Assembly (NCBI RefSeq): GCF_963974515.1
Contig: NZ_CAXBDD010000008.1
Span: forward strand, 1-64,000
Source of the DNA: Sunxiuqinia sp963974515
GTDB taxonomy: Bacteria; Bacteroidota; Bacteroidia; Bacteroidales; Prolixibacteraceae
Length of the DNA stretch: 64,000 nucleotides
Direction: 5' to 3'
The notes under the pieces are model-generated. The model had not been told where the DNA came from. It searched no databases and saw only the letters and a list, made by a program, of their open reading frames with translations. Below, piece by piece: positions 32,595 through 42,549 of this stretch; positions within the stretch are counted from its first letter, which is position 1, and each line of letters opens with the position of its first letter. Position numbers and translations under genes: made by a program.

Positions 32595-34232
32595 TTATTC
32601 GTTATCCGGCTGGAAACTTGGATACATATAATCGAGTGGTGGCACAAAGTTCTCTTTGATTGTCCGAATGGAAGTCCATCGCAGAAAATTAAATACTGAA
32701 CCCGCTTTATCATTCGTACCTGACCCACGAGCACCACCAAAGGGCTGCTGCCCAACAACTGCGCCTGTTGGTTTGTCATTGATATAAAAATTACCGGCAG
32801 CATTTTCCAATCGCTTAGTGATTTTTTCGATATTGTAGCGGTTTTGCGACATAACAGCCCCGGTTAAGGCATAAATTGACGATTGATCCAAAATGGTTAA
32901 TGTTTCATCCATTTTCTCATCGTCATACACATAAACAGTCAGCACCGGCCCAAACAATTCTTCAACCATCGTTTCGTAATCCGGTCTTTTGGCAACAATC
33001 ACCGTTGGCTCAATAAAATAGCCAACCGACTTATCACAGTTTCCGCCGAAAATCACCTCAGCATCTTCATCTGACTTCGCACGGTCGATGAAACCAGCCA
33101 ACTTATCAAACGACGACTCATCAATTACCGCGTTAACAAAGTTGGTGAAATCTTCAGGTGGTCCCATTTTAACCGTGGCAAGCGCTTTTCCAACCCGCTC
33201 TTTCACGTCATCCCAAATACTTTCGGGCACATAGCAACGCGAAGCCGCTGAACATTTTTGACCTTGATATTCGAAAGCACCGCGAACCATGGCAATGGCG
33301 AGCGCCTGCCGGTTAACGGTATTGTCTGCAAAAATAAAGTCTTTACCTCCGGTTTCACCGACAATGCGTGGGTACGATTTATATTTATAAATATTTTCGC
33401 CAATTGTTTTCCAGATTCCCTGGAATACACCGGTTGATCCTGTAAAGTGAATTCCGGCAAACTCCGGATGCTCAAAAACGACTTTGGCAGCAACCGGCCC
33501 TGAAACATAAACCAGATTGATAACACCTTCAGGCAATCCGGCTTCCTGTAAAATCTCCATAATAACAGCGGCTGAGTAAATAGCCGTTTTCGAAGGTTTC
33601 CAGACGGCCACGTTCCCCATCATTGCAGGAGCCACAGGTAAATTGCCCGCTATTGAAGTGAAATTAAACGGAGTCAGCGCAAAGACAAAGCCCTCCAATG
33701 GTCGAAATTCGTTGTAATTCCAGATTCCGGGGGCCGACTCAGGTTGCATCTTGTAAATGTCCGTCATACATTTTACACCAAACCGGTAAAAATCAGCCAG
33801 TTCGCAGGCCGCATCAATTTCAGCCTGAAAAGCATTCTTTGACTGGCCCAACATGGTGGCTGCATTCAATTTATCACGGTAGGGTCCGGCCAGCAAATCG
33901 GCGGCTTTCAAAAAAATGGAAGCCCGGTGTTGCCAGCTCATGGCCGCCCACTTTTCGCGTGCATCCAATGCCGAATCGATAGCCATTTGCACGTGCGATT
34001 CATCACCCTGATAATAATACCCTAAGGTATGTTTGATTTCGTGCGGAGGAGCAATCCGGATCCGCCGGTCCGTGGTTACTTCCCGGCCTCCGATGATCAT
34101 CGGAATTTCAACTTCAGAATTGCGAAGTTCAGCTATTTTTGCTTTTAGCGAAGCTCGCTCCGGAGATCCGGGAGCATAACTTTTAACCGGTTCATTTTTA
34201 GCAACCGGCACGTTAAAAAAACCTTTTGGCAT
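32595..34232 (-). CDS. pruA: L-glutamate gamma-semialdehyde dehydrogenase (1-pyrroline-5-carboxylate dehydrogenase)
   Basis: This 545-residue aldehyde dehydrogenase oxidises glutamate semialdehyde to glutamate with NAD+, the second step of proline catabolism. It shows FALTPFNFTSIAGNL, GVFQGIWKTIG, the catalytic Glu in RIVGETGGKDFIFAD and the catalytic Cys in YQGQKCSAASRCYVPE. FYINDKPTGAVVGQQPFGG is typical of stand-alone P5C dehydrogenases. Proline dehydrogenase is not adjacent. The gene has its own -7 box (34274-34281) and a strong terminator, so it is monocistronic. Confidence 0.95.
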   Translation of the reverse strand: MPKGFFNVPVAKNEPVKSYAPGSPERASLKAKIAELRNSEVEIPMIIGGREVTTDRRIRIAPPHEIKHTLGYYYQGDESHVQMAIDSALDAREKWAAMSWQHRASIFLKAADLLAGPYRDKLNAATMLGQSKNAFQAEIDAACELADFYRFGVKCMTDIYKMQPESAPGIWNYNEFRPLEGFVFALTPFNFTSIAGNLPVAPAMMGNVAVWKPSKTAIYSAAVIMEILQEAGLPEGVINLVYVSGPVAAKVVFEHPEFAGIHFTGSTGVFQGIWKTIGENIYKYKSYPRIVGETGGKDFIFADNTVNRQALAIAMVRGAFEYQGQKCSAASRCYVPESIWDDVKERVGKALATVKMGPPEDFTNFVNAVIDESSFDKLAGFIDRAKSDEDAEVIFGGNCDKSVGYFIEPTVIVAKRPDYETMVEELFGPVLTVYVYDDEKMDETLTILDQSSIYALTGAVMSQNRYNIEKITKRLENAAGNFYINDKPTGAVVGQQPFGGARGSGTNDKAGSVFNFLRWTSIRTIKENFVPPLDYMYPSFQPDNE

Positions 34233-34273
34233 AACAACTTATTTTAAATTTTTTCTGGTATTCCCTTTAGAAA

Positions 34274-34281
34274 CAAAACTA
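34274..34281 (-). promoter_or_regulatory. -7 box (TAGTTTTG) of pruA
   Basis: On the minus strand TAGTTTTG matches TAnnTTTG and lies 42 nt before the pruA ATG at 34232. No clean -33 TTTG is evident. Confidence 0.5.
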
Positions 34282-34410
34282 TAGAATCAGAAAGAGCTTT
34301 TTACTAATAAATATCAGTTTTAAAAAAAGAGCCAACTATATCCCCTCCAAAACCTATTCTCACCTAAAAATTACTATATTTAGTGCGTTTTTAAACGGCA
34401 CCAATTTTTC

Positions 34411-36501
34411 ATGCTAAAAGCAATTTACCACTTCATTACAAAGCCCTATCTGCTTGAAACAGGTGAAGATAAACGAAAAGTAACCGGCCTTCACATCCTT
34501 CTATTTTTAGGGCTACTCTATGCATTAATTGACTTAATGCTTTCCCTTTTGGGCTTTCAGATTAACGAATGTATTCCGGGAAATGTCTCTTTACTAACAA
34601 TAAGTCTTATTGGATTATATTGCCTTCGCAATGCCCGACCAAACTGTGCTGTCAGCACGATTTTCATGCTTCCACTGGTCATCTACTTCTTTTATATATC
34701 GGCCCACTATGCTACTCATCCCGTAAAGAGCAGTATTCCATATACGATGTGGTCATTGGTTCCGGGCTTTTTATTTCTACTCCTTTTCAGTCGAAAAAAC
34801 GAGAAAAACCTCCTCTTGTATTTTGGAATCAGCTTATTAACTATTGCGTTTCATTTATATCAGGCAGAACGGCTTAAAGATGCTTTATCGCTGTATTGGC
34901 CCACACCGGAGCTCATCCTAAATCCGTTCATAACGATTTCACTGACGTTTATCGCTACTTTTCTGGTTGCTGTAAATTTTGAATTGAATCTGAAGGAATT
35001 GCGAACAAGAGTGCTGAAAACCGACCAACAAATCAATAGGACTGTCAAGTCTTTTCAGCAAGGCGTACTGCTCGTGCAACTGGAACAAGATGAAATGAAT
35101 AACCCTACCGGATTAAAAATTTTGAAAACCAATCCGGCCTTTCAAAAAATGTTTAAAGTGAATTCACGCGAATTACATCAAGTGAACGCTGATGTAGTTT
35201 TTCCAAAAGTTTTTCGTAACTCATTCGACTGGAATAATTATTACCTGCACACAAAAAACAGGCAGCGCACCGAGCTTTACGTTGAACATCTGGAGAAGTG
35301 GTTTGAAGTTTTCTCTCTGCAACCAGCTCCAGATCAAATCGCCAGTATTTTTTACGACATCACCTCACAACGCCACATCATTGATTCGTTGCAGGAAAGC
35401 CGCAAACGATACAAAGTACTGCTTGAAGCCATTCCCGATATCTTTTTCATTATCGACAAGGATGGAGTTTACATGGATTTTGTGATTAAGGAATCCGAAA
35501 TCCTACAGATTAATGCCGACGATATTATTGGAAACTCAATCTTTGAAGTAGGTTTTTCCGAAAAAATGTCACGCAAAATTTTTCAATGTATTCAGGATGC
35601 GATTAACCGCGACTCTATTGAAACCATTGAATATGCGCTGGAAGTTAAGAAAGGGACGGCCATGTTTGAAATGCGGATTGCACGCCTGGATGACAATTCG
35701 GTGATCTCAATTGCACGTGATATTACCAAACGGAAAATTGCGGAAATACGGTTGGAAGAAGCCAAACTGAAAGCCGAAGAGGCCGATCAGCTAAAATCAG
35801 CTTTTCTGGCCAACATCTCACACGAGATTCGTACACCGATGAATGCCATCATTGGTTTTTCAAAAATGGTTGGATCACCCGATTTCGATATGGAAGAGAA
35901 AGACCGCTTCATCGACATTATTATCAGTAATGGAAAGTTGCTCATGGAGATGATTAACGACATGATCAGCCTGTCAAAAATTGAGAGCAACCAGGTGAAA
36001 GTGAAGGAAGGTTTCTGCAAAGTGAACGACCTGATGGTTGAACTCTACCGGCAATACAGCTTTGATCTGACTTCAAAGCCAATCCGGTTGAAACTAAACA
36101 ACCAAAATGCCAACCCAAAGTTTGGCGTTACAACGGACAAATACCTGCTGGAAGAAATTCTGAGAAAATTACTTGATAACGCTGTGAAATTTACCAACCA
36201 AGGCGAAATTGAATTTGGCTATAAAATGAAAGGAAAAGACCGACTCTTGTTTTTTGTCAAAGACACCGGCATAGGCATCGATATTGAGCAGATAAAACGA
36301 ATCTTTGAACGGTTCCACCAAATCGACAATAAAACGACGCGCAAGTACGAAGGGACGGGATTAGGCTTGGCGATTGCCCAACACTACAGCCTGCTGCTTG
36401 GAGGTAAGATTGAGGTGAGTTCAGCCATTGACAAGGGCTCCGAGTTCTACTTCAGTATTCCATTTAAAAACGGCGATGGCACCCTCCAGGTACTCCGCTA
36501 A
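34411..36501 (+). CDS. Membrane-bound PAS-domain sensor histidine kinase
   Basis: This 696-residue protein has about six N-terminal transmembrane helices (within residues 25-195), a coiled linker, PAS-like regions (about 205-320 and 330-445), HisKA with His471 (FLANISHEIRTPMNAIIGF) and a HATPase (LLDNAVKFTNQG, KDTGIGIDIEQ, YEGTGLGLAIA). There is no receiver domain and no adjacent response regulator, so it is an orphan kinase. The 3' end overlaps the convergent T9SS plug gene by 4 nt. The signal sensed by the membrane part is unknown. Confidence 0.9.
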   Translation: MLKAIYHFITKPYLLETGEDKRKVTGLHILLFLGLLYALIDLMLSLLGFQINECIPGNVSLLTISLIGLYCLRNARPNCAVSTIFMLPLVIYFFYISAHYATHPVKSSIPYTMWSLVPGFLFLLLFSRKNEKNLLLYFGISLLTIAFHLYQAERLKDALSLYWPTPELILNPFITISLTFIATFLVAVNFELNLKELRTRVLKTDQQINRTVKSFQQGVLLVQLEQDEMNNPTGLKILKTNPAFQKMFKVNSRELHQVNADVVFPKVFRNSFDWNNYYLHTKNRQRTELYVEHLEKWFEVFSLQPAPDQIASIFYDITSQRHIIDSLQESRKRYKVLLEAIPDIFFIIDKDGVYMDFVIKESEILQINADDIIGNSIFEVGFSEKMSRKIFQCIQDAINRDSIETIEYALEVKKGTAMFEMRIARLDDNSVISIARDITKRKIAEIRLEEAKLKAEEADQLKSAFLANISHEIRTPMNAIIGFSKMVGSPDFDMEEKDRFIDIIISNGKLLMEMINDMISLSKIESNQVKVKEGFCKVNDLMVELYRQYSFDLTSKPIRLKLNNQNANPKFGVTTDKYLLEEILRKLLDNAVKFTNQGEIEFGYKMKGKDRLLFFVKDTGIGIDIEQIKRIFERFHQIDNKTTRKYEGTGLGLAIAQHYSLLLGGKIEVSSAIDKGSEFYFSIPFKNGDGTLQVLR

Positions 36502-37781
36502 AAATCAGCATTCAAAATCTGGTAACCAACCAACTGATCATATCTCCCCGACATTCCCCGGTAATACACAAACACCTGGTACTCATTTTCAGTCTCGTAG
36601 TGACTTCCTTCGATCACGGTTTCGTCGGCCTTTAATGCGCCTTCAGGAACATACACATATTGATAATTGTAATATCCCTGCTTCAGCAACAGGGTGAGCT
36701 CGTAGGTTGCCTGCTCGTAGTTCCAACTCATTTCGTTGCTTTTGTTCGCGTTCCAATCAGTTAAAGCACCCATGACATTGACTGTTCCACCAACCAGTTG
36801 CGCTTCGAGCGGCAACGTGAAATGGACAAAAAAGTAGTCACTCTCGGTGTCATAATCCTCTACCCGATCCTGGCTTTCAACAACAAAATTGCCGTTCATT
36901 TCGCGGTAGCCAAAGTATTTTTTGTTCGACCTCACTTGATCTGGCTGAAGAGTTACATGATAATAGGGCCGGTGAAAGCTGGTCTCCAGAACATTTTCGC
37001 CATTATAGCGGCGGGTACGAATGTCGAAATAGCGGTATTCGTTTCCACCCGGAAAAACATTCTCCTTATCGTAATCATACACCAGCTCATTGTCGCGGAT
37101 AAAAAGTGGCTTCAGATCGCGGATCGCCGTATCCCATCGCCGGTTTTTCATCACCACCACCTTTACCTCGTCACGCGGATTGACCAACCGCAAGACAGGA
37201 TGGTTAATCGTAAAATCGACTTCCTGGTTGTCGCCCTTAAACGGATCGAAAGTGGCGCGTTTCACAGTGCCGGTAACATTCACTTTTTGATCGAGCACAT
37301 GAAACCGGCGGGTTAGCACCAGGTTCTCTTTGTCTCCTTCTTCATAAACCACCAACACGTAATTCCCCGAACGCGTTGGCTGAACCTTCTCATTCGGAAT
37401 TTCAATCCGGTAATTGATATATGTCATCGTCGTATTAAAACTAGGTGCGTAATCGTCCACCGGATTGTCGTAAAAACCTTCCAAATATTCATTCTGCAAT
37501 ATGAAGGATTCGTTCCAGTCAGCATCACAATGAATGAGTGTGTAATAATAATTTTTAGGTTCGCCTGACAAGTCATCAAACTTAAAAATAAGTCCGCCCG
37601 GTGCTCCCAATTCATAAACAGGGTGGCTCAATTCAAAGCCTTCACGGTGGGATTGCACCGATTTTATGTCTTCTCTGAAAACCGCATTCTGGTAATAATA
37701 TTCACTCCCCTCTTGCGCCAATGGGCTTAACGTAAAAATAACACCAGCGATTATGATTGTCAGACGAAAAAAAACCTTCAT
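36498..37781 (-). CDS. Type IX secretion system plug protein (DUF5103 family)
   Basis: This 427-residue exported protein has an N-terminal signal peptide (MKVFFRLTIIIAGVIFTLSP). It resembles the PF17116 family, which plugs the SprA translocon pore of the type IX secretion system in Bacteroidota. Supporting sequence includes YYYTLIHCDADWNES, NTTMTYINYRIEIPN, SGNYVLVVYEEGD and the C-terminal beta-rich EYQVFVYYRGMSGRYDQLVG. The rest of the T9SS is not in the window. The gene is divergent from nqrA and overlaps the histidine kinase by 4 nt. Confidence 0.88.
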   Translation of the reverse strand: MKVFFRLTIIIAGVIFTLSPLAQEGSEYYYQNAVFREDIKSVQSHREGFELSHPVYELGAPGGLIFKFDDLSGEPKNYYYTLIHCDADWNESFILQNEYLEGFYDNPVDDYAPSFNTTMTYINYRIEIPNEKVQPTRSGNYVLVVYEEGDKENLVLTRRFHVLDQKVNVTGTVKRATFDPFKGDNQEVDFTINHPVLRLVNPRDEVKVVVMKNRRWDTAIRDLKPLFIRDNELVYDYDKENVFPGGNEYRYFDIRTRRYNGENVLETSFHRPYYHVTLQPDQVRSNKKYFGYREMNGNFVVESQDRVEDYDTESDYFFVHFTLPLEAQLVGGTVNVMGALTDWNANKSNEMSWNYEQATYELTLLLKQGYYNYQYVYVPEGALKADETVIEGSHYETENEYQVFVYYRGMSGRYDQLVGYQILNADF

Positions 37782-37911
37782 TTGTTTTATCTTTTTTACG
37801 TGCGTTTAAACATTTCAGAGCCCAACACTCCTCCTCGGCGCGTTTATCCAAACTTGTTAACGATTAAACGTATATAAATATTTCTATTCGTGTAAGTTTG
37901 TGAAACAAAGA

Positions 37912-37942
37912 TTGGGAAAAGTTTTTAAAATATGTACTTTTG
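37912..37942 (+). promoter_or_regulatory. Promoter of the nqr operon
   Basis: TTG at 37912-37914 and TACTTTTG at 37935-37942 are separated by 20 nt, an ideal Bacteroidetes -33/-7 pair. The start of transcription would be about 37950, giving a leader of roughly 25-30 nt to the nqrA ATG at 37977. It is the best-formed promoter in the window. Confidence 0.75.
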
Positions 37943-37976
37943 CCAGCCTAAATAATAACCACAACAAGGGATTACA

Positions 37977-39329
37977 ATGTCAAAGCATTTTAAATTGAAA
38001 CGCGGATTCAATATCCGGTTGAAAGGAGCTGCTGAAGCGGTTCTGGAGGATGCTCCCGCACCAAAATCAGTCGCCCTTAAGCCAACTGATTTTCCAGGCT
38101 TGACTCCGAAGTTAAGCGTAAAAGCTGATACCCCGGTAAAAGCTGGTGATGCCCTCTTCTTCGACAAATACAACCCTGAAATTTTATTTACCTCTCCCGT
38201 TAGTGGAACGGTACATGCCGTGAATCGTGGAGAACGACGCAAAATTTTAGAGATTGTTGTTGAACCTGACGGGAAAAACCAGCACTGTGAGTTTACCAAA
38301 GCTGATCCGTCCAAGCTGTCTCGTGAGGAGATTCGTGACCAACTGCTTAAGAGCGGTTTATGGCCGTTCCTCAAACAACGTCCGTACGGAATTTTGGCAA
38401 AACCATCGGTTGTGCCGAACAACATTGTTATTTCAGCATTTGATTCGGCGCCACTTGCTGCTGATTTTGACTTTCTGTTTTCAAAGGAAAAATCAGCACT
38501 TCAAACCGGAATTGATGCCGTCAAGAAGCTGACCGACGGGAAAGTTTACCTGGGACTTTCTCCCAAGCAATCATCCGGCGTTTTCGCTTCGTTAAAAAAT
38601 GTTGAGACCAATACTTTTGAAGGTCCTCATCCAGCAGGAAATGCAGGCATCCAGATCAGCAGAATCTGTCCGATCGGGAAATCCGACATCATCTGGACCT
38701 TGAGCCCGCAAGCACTGGTATTTATCGGCCGCTTATTCGAAACTGGCAAGCTGGACCTCAGTAAAACCATTGCGTTGACTGGTTCGGAAGTGAAAGCACC
38801 AAAATACTACAAAACGATCCACGGCACCCTTCTGACAGGTCTGTTGAAAGGCGAAACAAAAAATGAGGTAAACCAACGGATTATCAGCGGAAACGTATTG
38901 ACGGGAACCAAAGTTGATACCGATGGCTACCTGGGGTATTTTGATCAGCAAATTACTGTTATCCCCGAAGGAGATGAGTACGAGTTTATGGGATGGGCCG
39001 CCCCGGGAGTTGATAAATTTTCGGCGAGCAAAGCATTCTTCTCTAAATTATTTCCAAAGAAAGAATATGTATTGAATGCCAATCTGCACGGCGGAGAACG
39101 AGCTTTTGTCCTTTCCGGTCAATACGAAAAATTCCTTCCAATGGATATTCTGCCGGTTCACTTGCTCAAATCAATCTTAGTCAACGACATTGACAAGATG
39201 GAACAACTGGGTATTTACGAATTGGTTGAAGAAGATCTGGCACTTTGCGAATATGCCTGTACATCAAAAATCAAAGTACAGGAAATCCTGCGCGAAGGGA
39301 TCAACTCGATGATTAAAGAACTGGGATAA
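37977..39329 (+). CDS. nqrA: Na+-translocating NADH:quinone reductase subunit A
   Basis: This 450-residue subunit A belongs to the six-subunit NQR complex, which oxidises NADH, reduces quinone and pumps Na+ across the inner membrane. NqrA is the peripheral, cytoplasmic subunit implicated in quinone binding. Family features are the N-terminal KRGFNIRLKGAAE, ALFFDKYNPEILFTSPVSG, GPHPAGNAGIQISRICPI and the ending YACTSKIKVQEILREGI. Length matches. It is the first gene of nqrABCDEF, directly behind a good promoter. Confidence 0.96.
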   Translation: MSKHFKLKRGFNIRLKGAAEAVLEDAPAPKSVALKPTDFPGLTPKLSVKADTPVKAGDALFFDKYNPEILFTSPVSGTVHAVNRGERRKILEIVVEPDGKNQHCEFTKADPSKLSREEIRDQLLKSGLWPFLKQRPYGILAKPSVVPNNIVISAFDSAPLAADFDFLFSKEKSALQTGIDAVKKLTDGKVYLGLSPKQSSGVFASLKNVETNTFEGPHPAGNAGIQISRICPIGKSDIIWTLSPQALVFIGRLFETGKLDLSKTIALTGSEVKAPKYYKTIHGTLLTGLLKGETKNEVNQRIISGNVLTGTKVDTDGYLGYFDQQITVIPEGDEYEFMGWAAPGVDKFSASKAFFSKLFPKKEYVLNANLHGGERAFVLSGQYEKFLPMDILPVHLLKSILVNDIDKMEQLGIYELVEEDLALCEYACTSKIKVQEILREGINSMIKELG

Positions 39330-39364
39330 CCGAAAGTGTTGCTTGAAACAAAATAGATAATTCA

Positions 39365-40522
39365 ATGAAAGCGTTAAGAAACTTTTTTGAAAAGACGAAG
39401 CCACATGTACAGAAAGGCGCCAAATACCACTGGCTGCATTCTACGCATGATGCGTTCTTTACTTTGGCCTTCGTTCAGAAAGATACCTCCAAATCAGGAA
39501 CTCATGTTCATGATTATATTGATTTGAAACGGACCATGGGAATCGTGGTCATGGCTCTTGTCCCAGCATTGTTGATGGGAATGTACAACATTGGCTACCA
39601 GCATTTCGGCGCACTTGGCCAACTGGAAACCGCTGCCTTCTTCGACATGTTCCTTTTTGGACTGTGGAAAGTATTGCCGGTAATCATTGTTTCGTATGGC
39701 GTTGGTCTGGGTATTGAATTCATTTTCGCCCAGTTTCGTGGTCACGAGGTAAACGAAGGATTTCTGGTCTCCGGAATGTTAATTCCGTTGATCATGCCTA
39801 TCAACACGCCCCTTTGGATGATCGGAGTAGCCACCGCATTTGCTGTAATCTTCGGCAAGGAAGTATTTGGAGGAACCGGAATGAACATTTGGAACCCGGC
39901 ACTGGTTGCCCGGGCCTTCGTGTTCTTTGCCTATCCGGCCCAAATGTCGGGCGACTCGGTATGGATTTCAGCTAGCGGCGTGGATAAAATGGCCGATGGA
40001 TTTACAGGCGCGACTCCGATGGCCGAAGCGGTTTTGGGGAATACCGACCTGAATGTTTGGAATGCCTTTATTGGCCTGATTCCCGGTTCAATCGGAGAAA
40101 CATCGACTTTGGCCATTCTCATCGGAGCTGCTATTCTGCTTATCACTGGCATTGGCAACTGGAAAATCATGCTTTCCAGCGTATTGGGTGGTCTGTTTAT
40201 GGGTATTCTACTGAATATTTTTGCGGTCAACGCGTATATGGCGATGCCTTTCTGGGAGCACCTGATTATAGGGGGTTTTGCCTTTGGAGCTGTTTTTATG
40301 GCTACTGATCCGGTATCGGCCGCACAAACGGACCGCGGCAAATGGATTTACGGATTCCTGATTGGCTTACTGGCCATCCTGATTCGAGTGGTAAATCCAG
40401 CCTACCCGGAAGGAATGATGTTGGCCATCCTGCTGATGAATACCTTTGCTCCGCTGATTGACCACTATGTCATCCAGGGAAATATCAAACGTCGTTTAAA
40501 ACGAGTTCAACAGAGCGCTTAA
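39365..40522 (+). CDS. nqrB: Na+-translocating NADH:quinone reductase subunit B
   Basis: This 385-residue polytopic membrane subunit binds covalent FMN through a phosphodiester link to Thr and also holds riboflavin in the family. The flavinylation motif DGFTGATP, equivalent to the DxxSGAT rule, is present, as are KEVFGGTGMNIWNPALVARA and FMATDPVSAAQTDRGKWIYG. Around nine hydrophobic helices are evident. It starts 35 nt after nqrA. Flavin attachment would need ApbE, which is not encoded in the window. Confidence 0.96.
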   Translation: MKALRNFFEKTKPHVQKGAKYHWLHSTHDAFFTLAFVQKDTSKSGTHVHDYIDLKRTMGIVVMALVPALLMGMYNIGYQHFGALGQLETAAFFDMFLFGLWKVLPVIIVSYGVGLGIEFIFAQFRGHEVNEGFLVSGMLIPLIMPINTPLWMIGVATAFAVIFGKEVFGGTGMNIWNPALVARAFVFFAYPAQMSGDSVWISASGVDKMADGFTGATPMAEAVLGNTDLNVWNAFIGLIPGSIGETSTLAILIGAAILLITGIGNWKIMLSSVLGGLFMGILLNIFAVNAYMAMPFWEHLIIGGFAFGAVFMATDPVSAAQTDRGKWIYGFLIGLLAILIRVVNPAYPEGMMLAILLMNTFAPLIDHYVIQGNIKRRLKRVQQSA

Positions 40523-40541
40523 TCCCTTAAAGAAGAAGAAA

Positions 40542-41234
40542 ATGGATAGGAACAGTAATGTTTACACATTTATATACGCATCAGGAATGGTTATCTTGGT
40601 TGCTGCCATTCTTTCGGTGGCTGCCATCAGCTTAAAACCATTTCAAGATAAAAATATTGAAGTCGAAAAGAAGCAGAATATTCTGGCTTCGGTCAATATT
40701 ACAACTGATGTAAAAAACGCGGAAGAAGTTTACGCCGAAAAAATTGTGAATAGCTACGTCGTCAACTCCAAAGGAGAAAAAGTTGAAGGTAACGCGTTTA
40801 CGATTGATTTGAAAAAAGAACGTGCCAAACCGGTAGAAGAACAACTGCTACCAGTTTTTGAATGTCAGGTTGACGGTGGTGTAAAGTATATTTTGCCTCT
40901 CCGTGGAGCAGGTCTTTGGGGACCAATCTGGGGCTATCTTTCGTTGGAAAATAACATGTCAACCATATACGGTGCTTCATTCGACCACCAGGGTGAAACT
41001 CCTGGTCTGGGTGCTGAAATAGCCACCGCCAATTTTCAAGACCAATTTAAAGGCAAGGAAATTTACGATAACGGCAAATTGGTTTCCGTGATTGTAGCCA
41101 AGTCAAACGAAACAGCTCCGCCGAAGCACCGGGTTGATGGAATTTCAGGAGGAACGATTACTTCAAAAGGATTGGAGAAAATGCTTTTGGATGACTTGAA
41201 CGCCTACAGTGCTTTTTTGAACCAGAAAAAATAG
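40542..41234 (+). CDS. nqrC: Na+-translocating NADH:quinone reductase subunit C
   Basis: This 230-residue subunit is anchored by one N-terminal TM (about 8-30). Its periplasmic FMN-binding domain ends with the covalent-flavin motif VDGISGGTITSKG. The Thr acceptor is kept, but the residue before it is Gly rather than the commoner Ala of SGAT. PLRGAGLWGPIWGYLSL and HQGETPGLGAEI are conserved. Spacing to nqrD is 6 nt. Confidence 0.95.
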   Translation: MDRNSNVYTFIYASGMVILVAAILSVAAISLKPFQDKNIEVEKKQNILASVNITTDVKNAEEVYAEKIVNSYVVNSKGEKVEGNAFTIDLKKERAKPVEEQLLPVFECQVDGGVKYILPLRGAGLWGPIWGYLSLENNMSTIYGASFDHQGETPGLGAEIATANFQDQFKGKEIYDNGKLVSVIVAKSNETAPPKHRVDGISGGTITSKGLEKMLLDDLNAYSAFLNQKK

Positions 41235-41240
41235 AAGAAA

Positions 41241-41891
41241 ATGAGTGATAGAGAACCTTTATTTTCAAAGAAGAATCTGAAGCTGCTGAGCGATCCAATA
41301 AACAGCAGTAACCCCATTACGGTTCAGATACTTGGGATTTGTTCGGCTTTAGCCGTTACAGCACAACTCAAACCATCCTTAGTGATGTCGCTGTCGGTAG
41401 TCGCCGTACTTGCTTTTGCCAATGTGATTATTTCACTGCTCAGAAATACCATTCCCAACCGCATCCGGATTATTGTGCAGCTGGTTGTCATTGCCGCCTT
41501 GGTAATCTTGGTTGACCAGGTGCTAAAGGCTTTTGTATACGATGTCAGTAAGCAATTGTCGGTATTTGTGGGCCTGATTATTACTAACTGTATTATCATG
41601 GGACGCCTGGAGGCCTTTGCCTTGGGAAACAAGCCCTGGCCTGCATTTTTGGATGGTATTGGCAATGGCGCCGGTTATGGTGTCATCCTGGTTATCGTTG
41701 GATTTGTCCGCGAACTTTTTGGCTCAGGAAGCATTTGGGGATATAACATTATCCCTTCCAGCTGGTACATTGCGAATGGTGGTTTTTATGCCAACAACGG
41801 AATGATGATTCTGCCTCCGATGGCGCTGATTACCATTGGTGTAATTATTTGGGTTCAGCGTAGCCGAAACCGTAAACTGATTGAAGATTAA
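41241..41891 (+). CDS. nqrD: Na+-translocating NADH:quinone reductase subunit D
   Basis: This 216-residue membrane subunit has about six helices. It belongs to the NqrD/RnfE family and with NqrE forms the Na+-channel core that also ligates an intramembrane iron centre. Conserved parts are PITVQILGICSALAVT (with the cluster Cys), IPNRIRIIVQLVVIA, LIITNCIIMGRLEAFA and VRELFGSGSIWG. It lies between nqrC (6 nt) and nqrE (20 nt). Confidence 0.95.
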   Translation: MSDREPLFSKKNLKLLSDPINSSNPITVQILGICSALAVTAQLKPSLVMSLSVVAVLAFANVIISLLRNTIPNRIRIIVQLVVIAALVILVDQVLKAFVYDVSKQLSVFVGLIITNCIIMGRLEAFALGNKPWPAFLDGIGNGAGYGVILVIVGFVRELFGSGSIWGYNIIPSSWYIANGGFYANNGMMILPPMALITIGVIIWVQRSRNRKLIED

Positions 41892-41911
41892 TCCGCTAAA
41901 AAAAAGAAATT

Positions 41912-42529
41912 ATGGAAAACCTGATAAATATATTCATTAAATCCATTTTTATTGAGAACATGATTTTTGCCTACTTCCTGGGCATGTGTTCTTACCTGGC
42001 GGTATCCAAATCGGTTAAAACGGCTACCGGCCTTGGATTGGCTGTCATCTTCGTATTAGGAATTACAGTCCCTGTGGATTATTTGCTCGAAAACTACGTG
42101 CTGAAGGAAGGGGCCTTAAATTGGTTGAGCCCGACTTTCGCAGAAGTTGACCTGAGCTTCCTGAGCTTCATCATGTTCATTGCCGTCATTGCATCCATGG
42201 TTCAGCTTGTAGAAATGATCGTTGAAAAATTCGCCCCGGTACTGTACACGCAGCTTGGTATCTTTTTACCCTTGATTGCAGTAAACTGCGCCATCCTTGG
42301 GGGATCGTTATTCATGCAGCAGAAAGCATTTCTCAATATCGGTGAAGCCTCTGTTTACGGGCTCGGGTCCGGCGTTGGCTGGTTTCTGGCTATTGTAGGT
42401 ATTGCTGCAATTCGCGAAAAAATTGAGTATTCGCATGTTCCAGCTCCCCTGAAAGGTCTTGGAATTACATTTATTGTGACCGGTTTGATGGGATTGGCCT
42501 TCATGGGATTCATGGGAATAAAACTATAA
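41912..42529 (+). CDS. nqrE: Na+-translocating NADH:quinone reductase subunit E
   Basis: This 205-residue membrane subunit belongs to the NqrE/RnfA family. Typical stretches are FIENMIFAYFLGMCSYLAVS (Cys of the intramembrane Fe site), GITVPVDYLLENYVLK, LGIFLPLIAVNCAILGGSLF and AIREKIEYSHVPAPLKGLGI. It mirrors NqrD in inverted topology. Spacing to nqrF is 20 nt. Confidence 0.96.
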   Translation: MENLINIFIKSIFIENMIFAYFLGMCSYLAVSKSVKTATGLGLAVIFVLGITVPVDYLLENYVLKEGALNWLSPTFAEVDLSFLSFIMFIAVIASMVQLVEMIVEKFAPVLYTQLGIFLPLIAVNCAILGGSLFMQQKAFLNIGEASVYGLGSGVGWFLAIVGIAAIREKIEYSHVPAPLKGLGITFIVTGLMGLAFMGFMGIKL

Positions 42530-42549
42530 TCAGATAAAAACTCTTAACA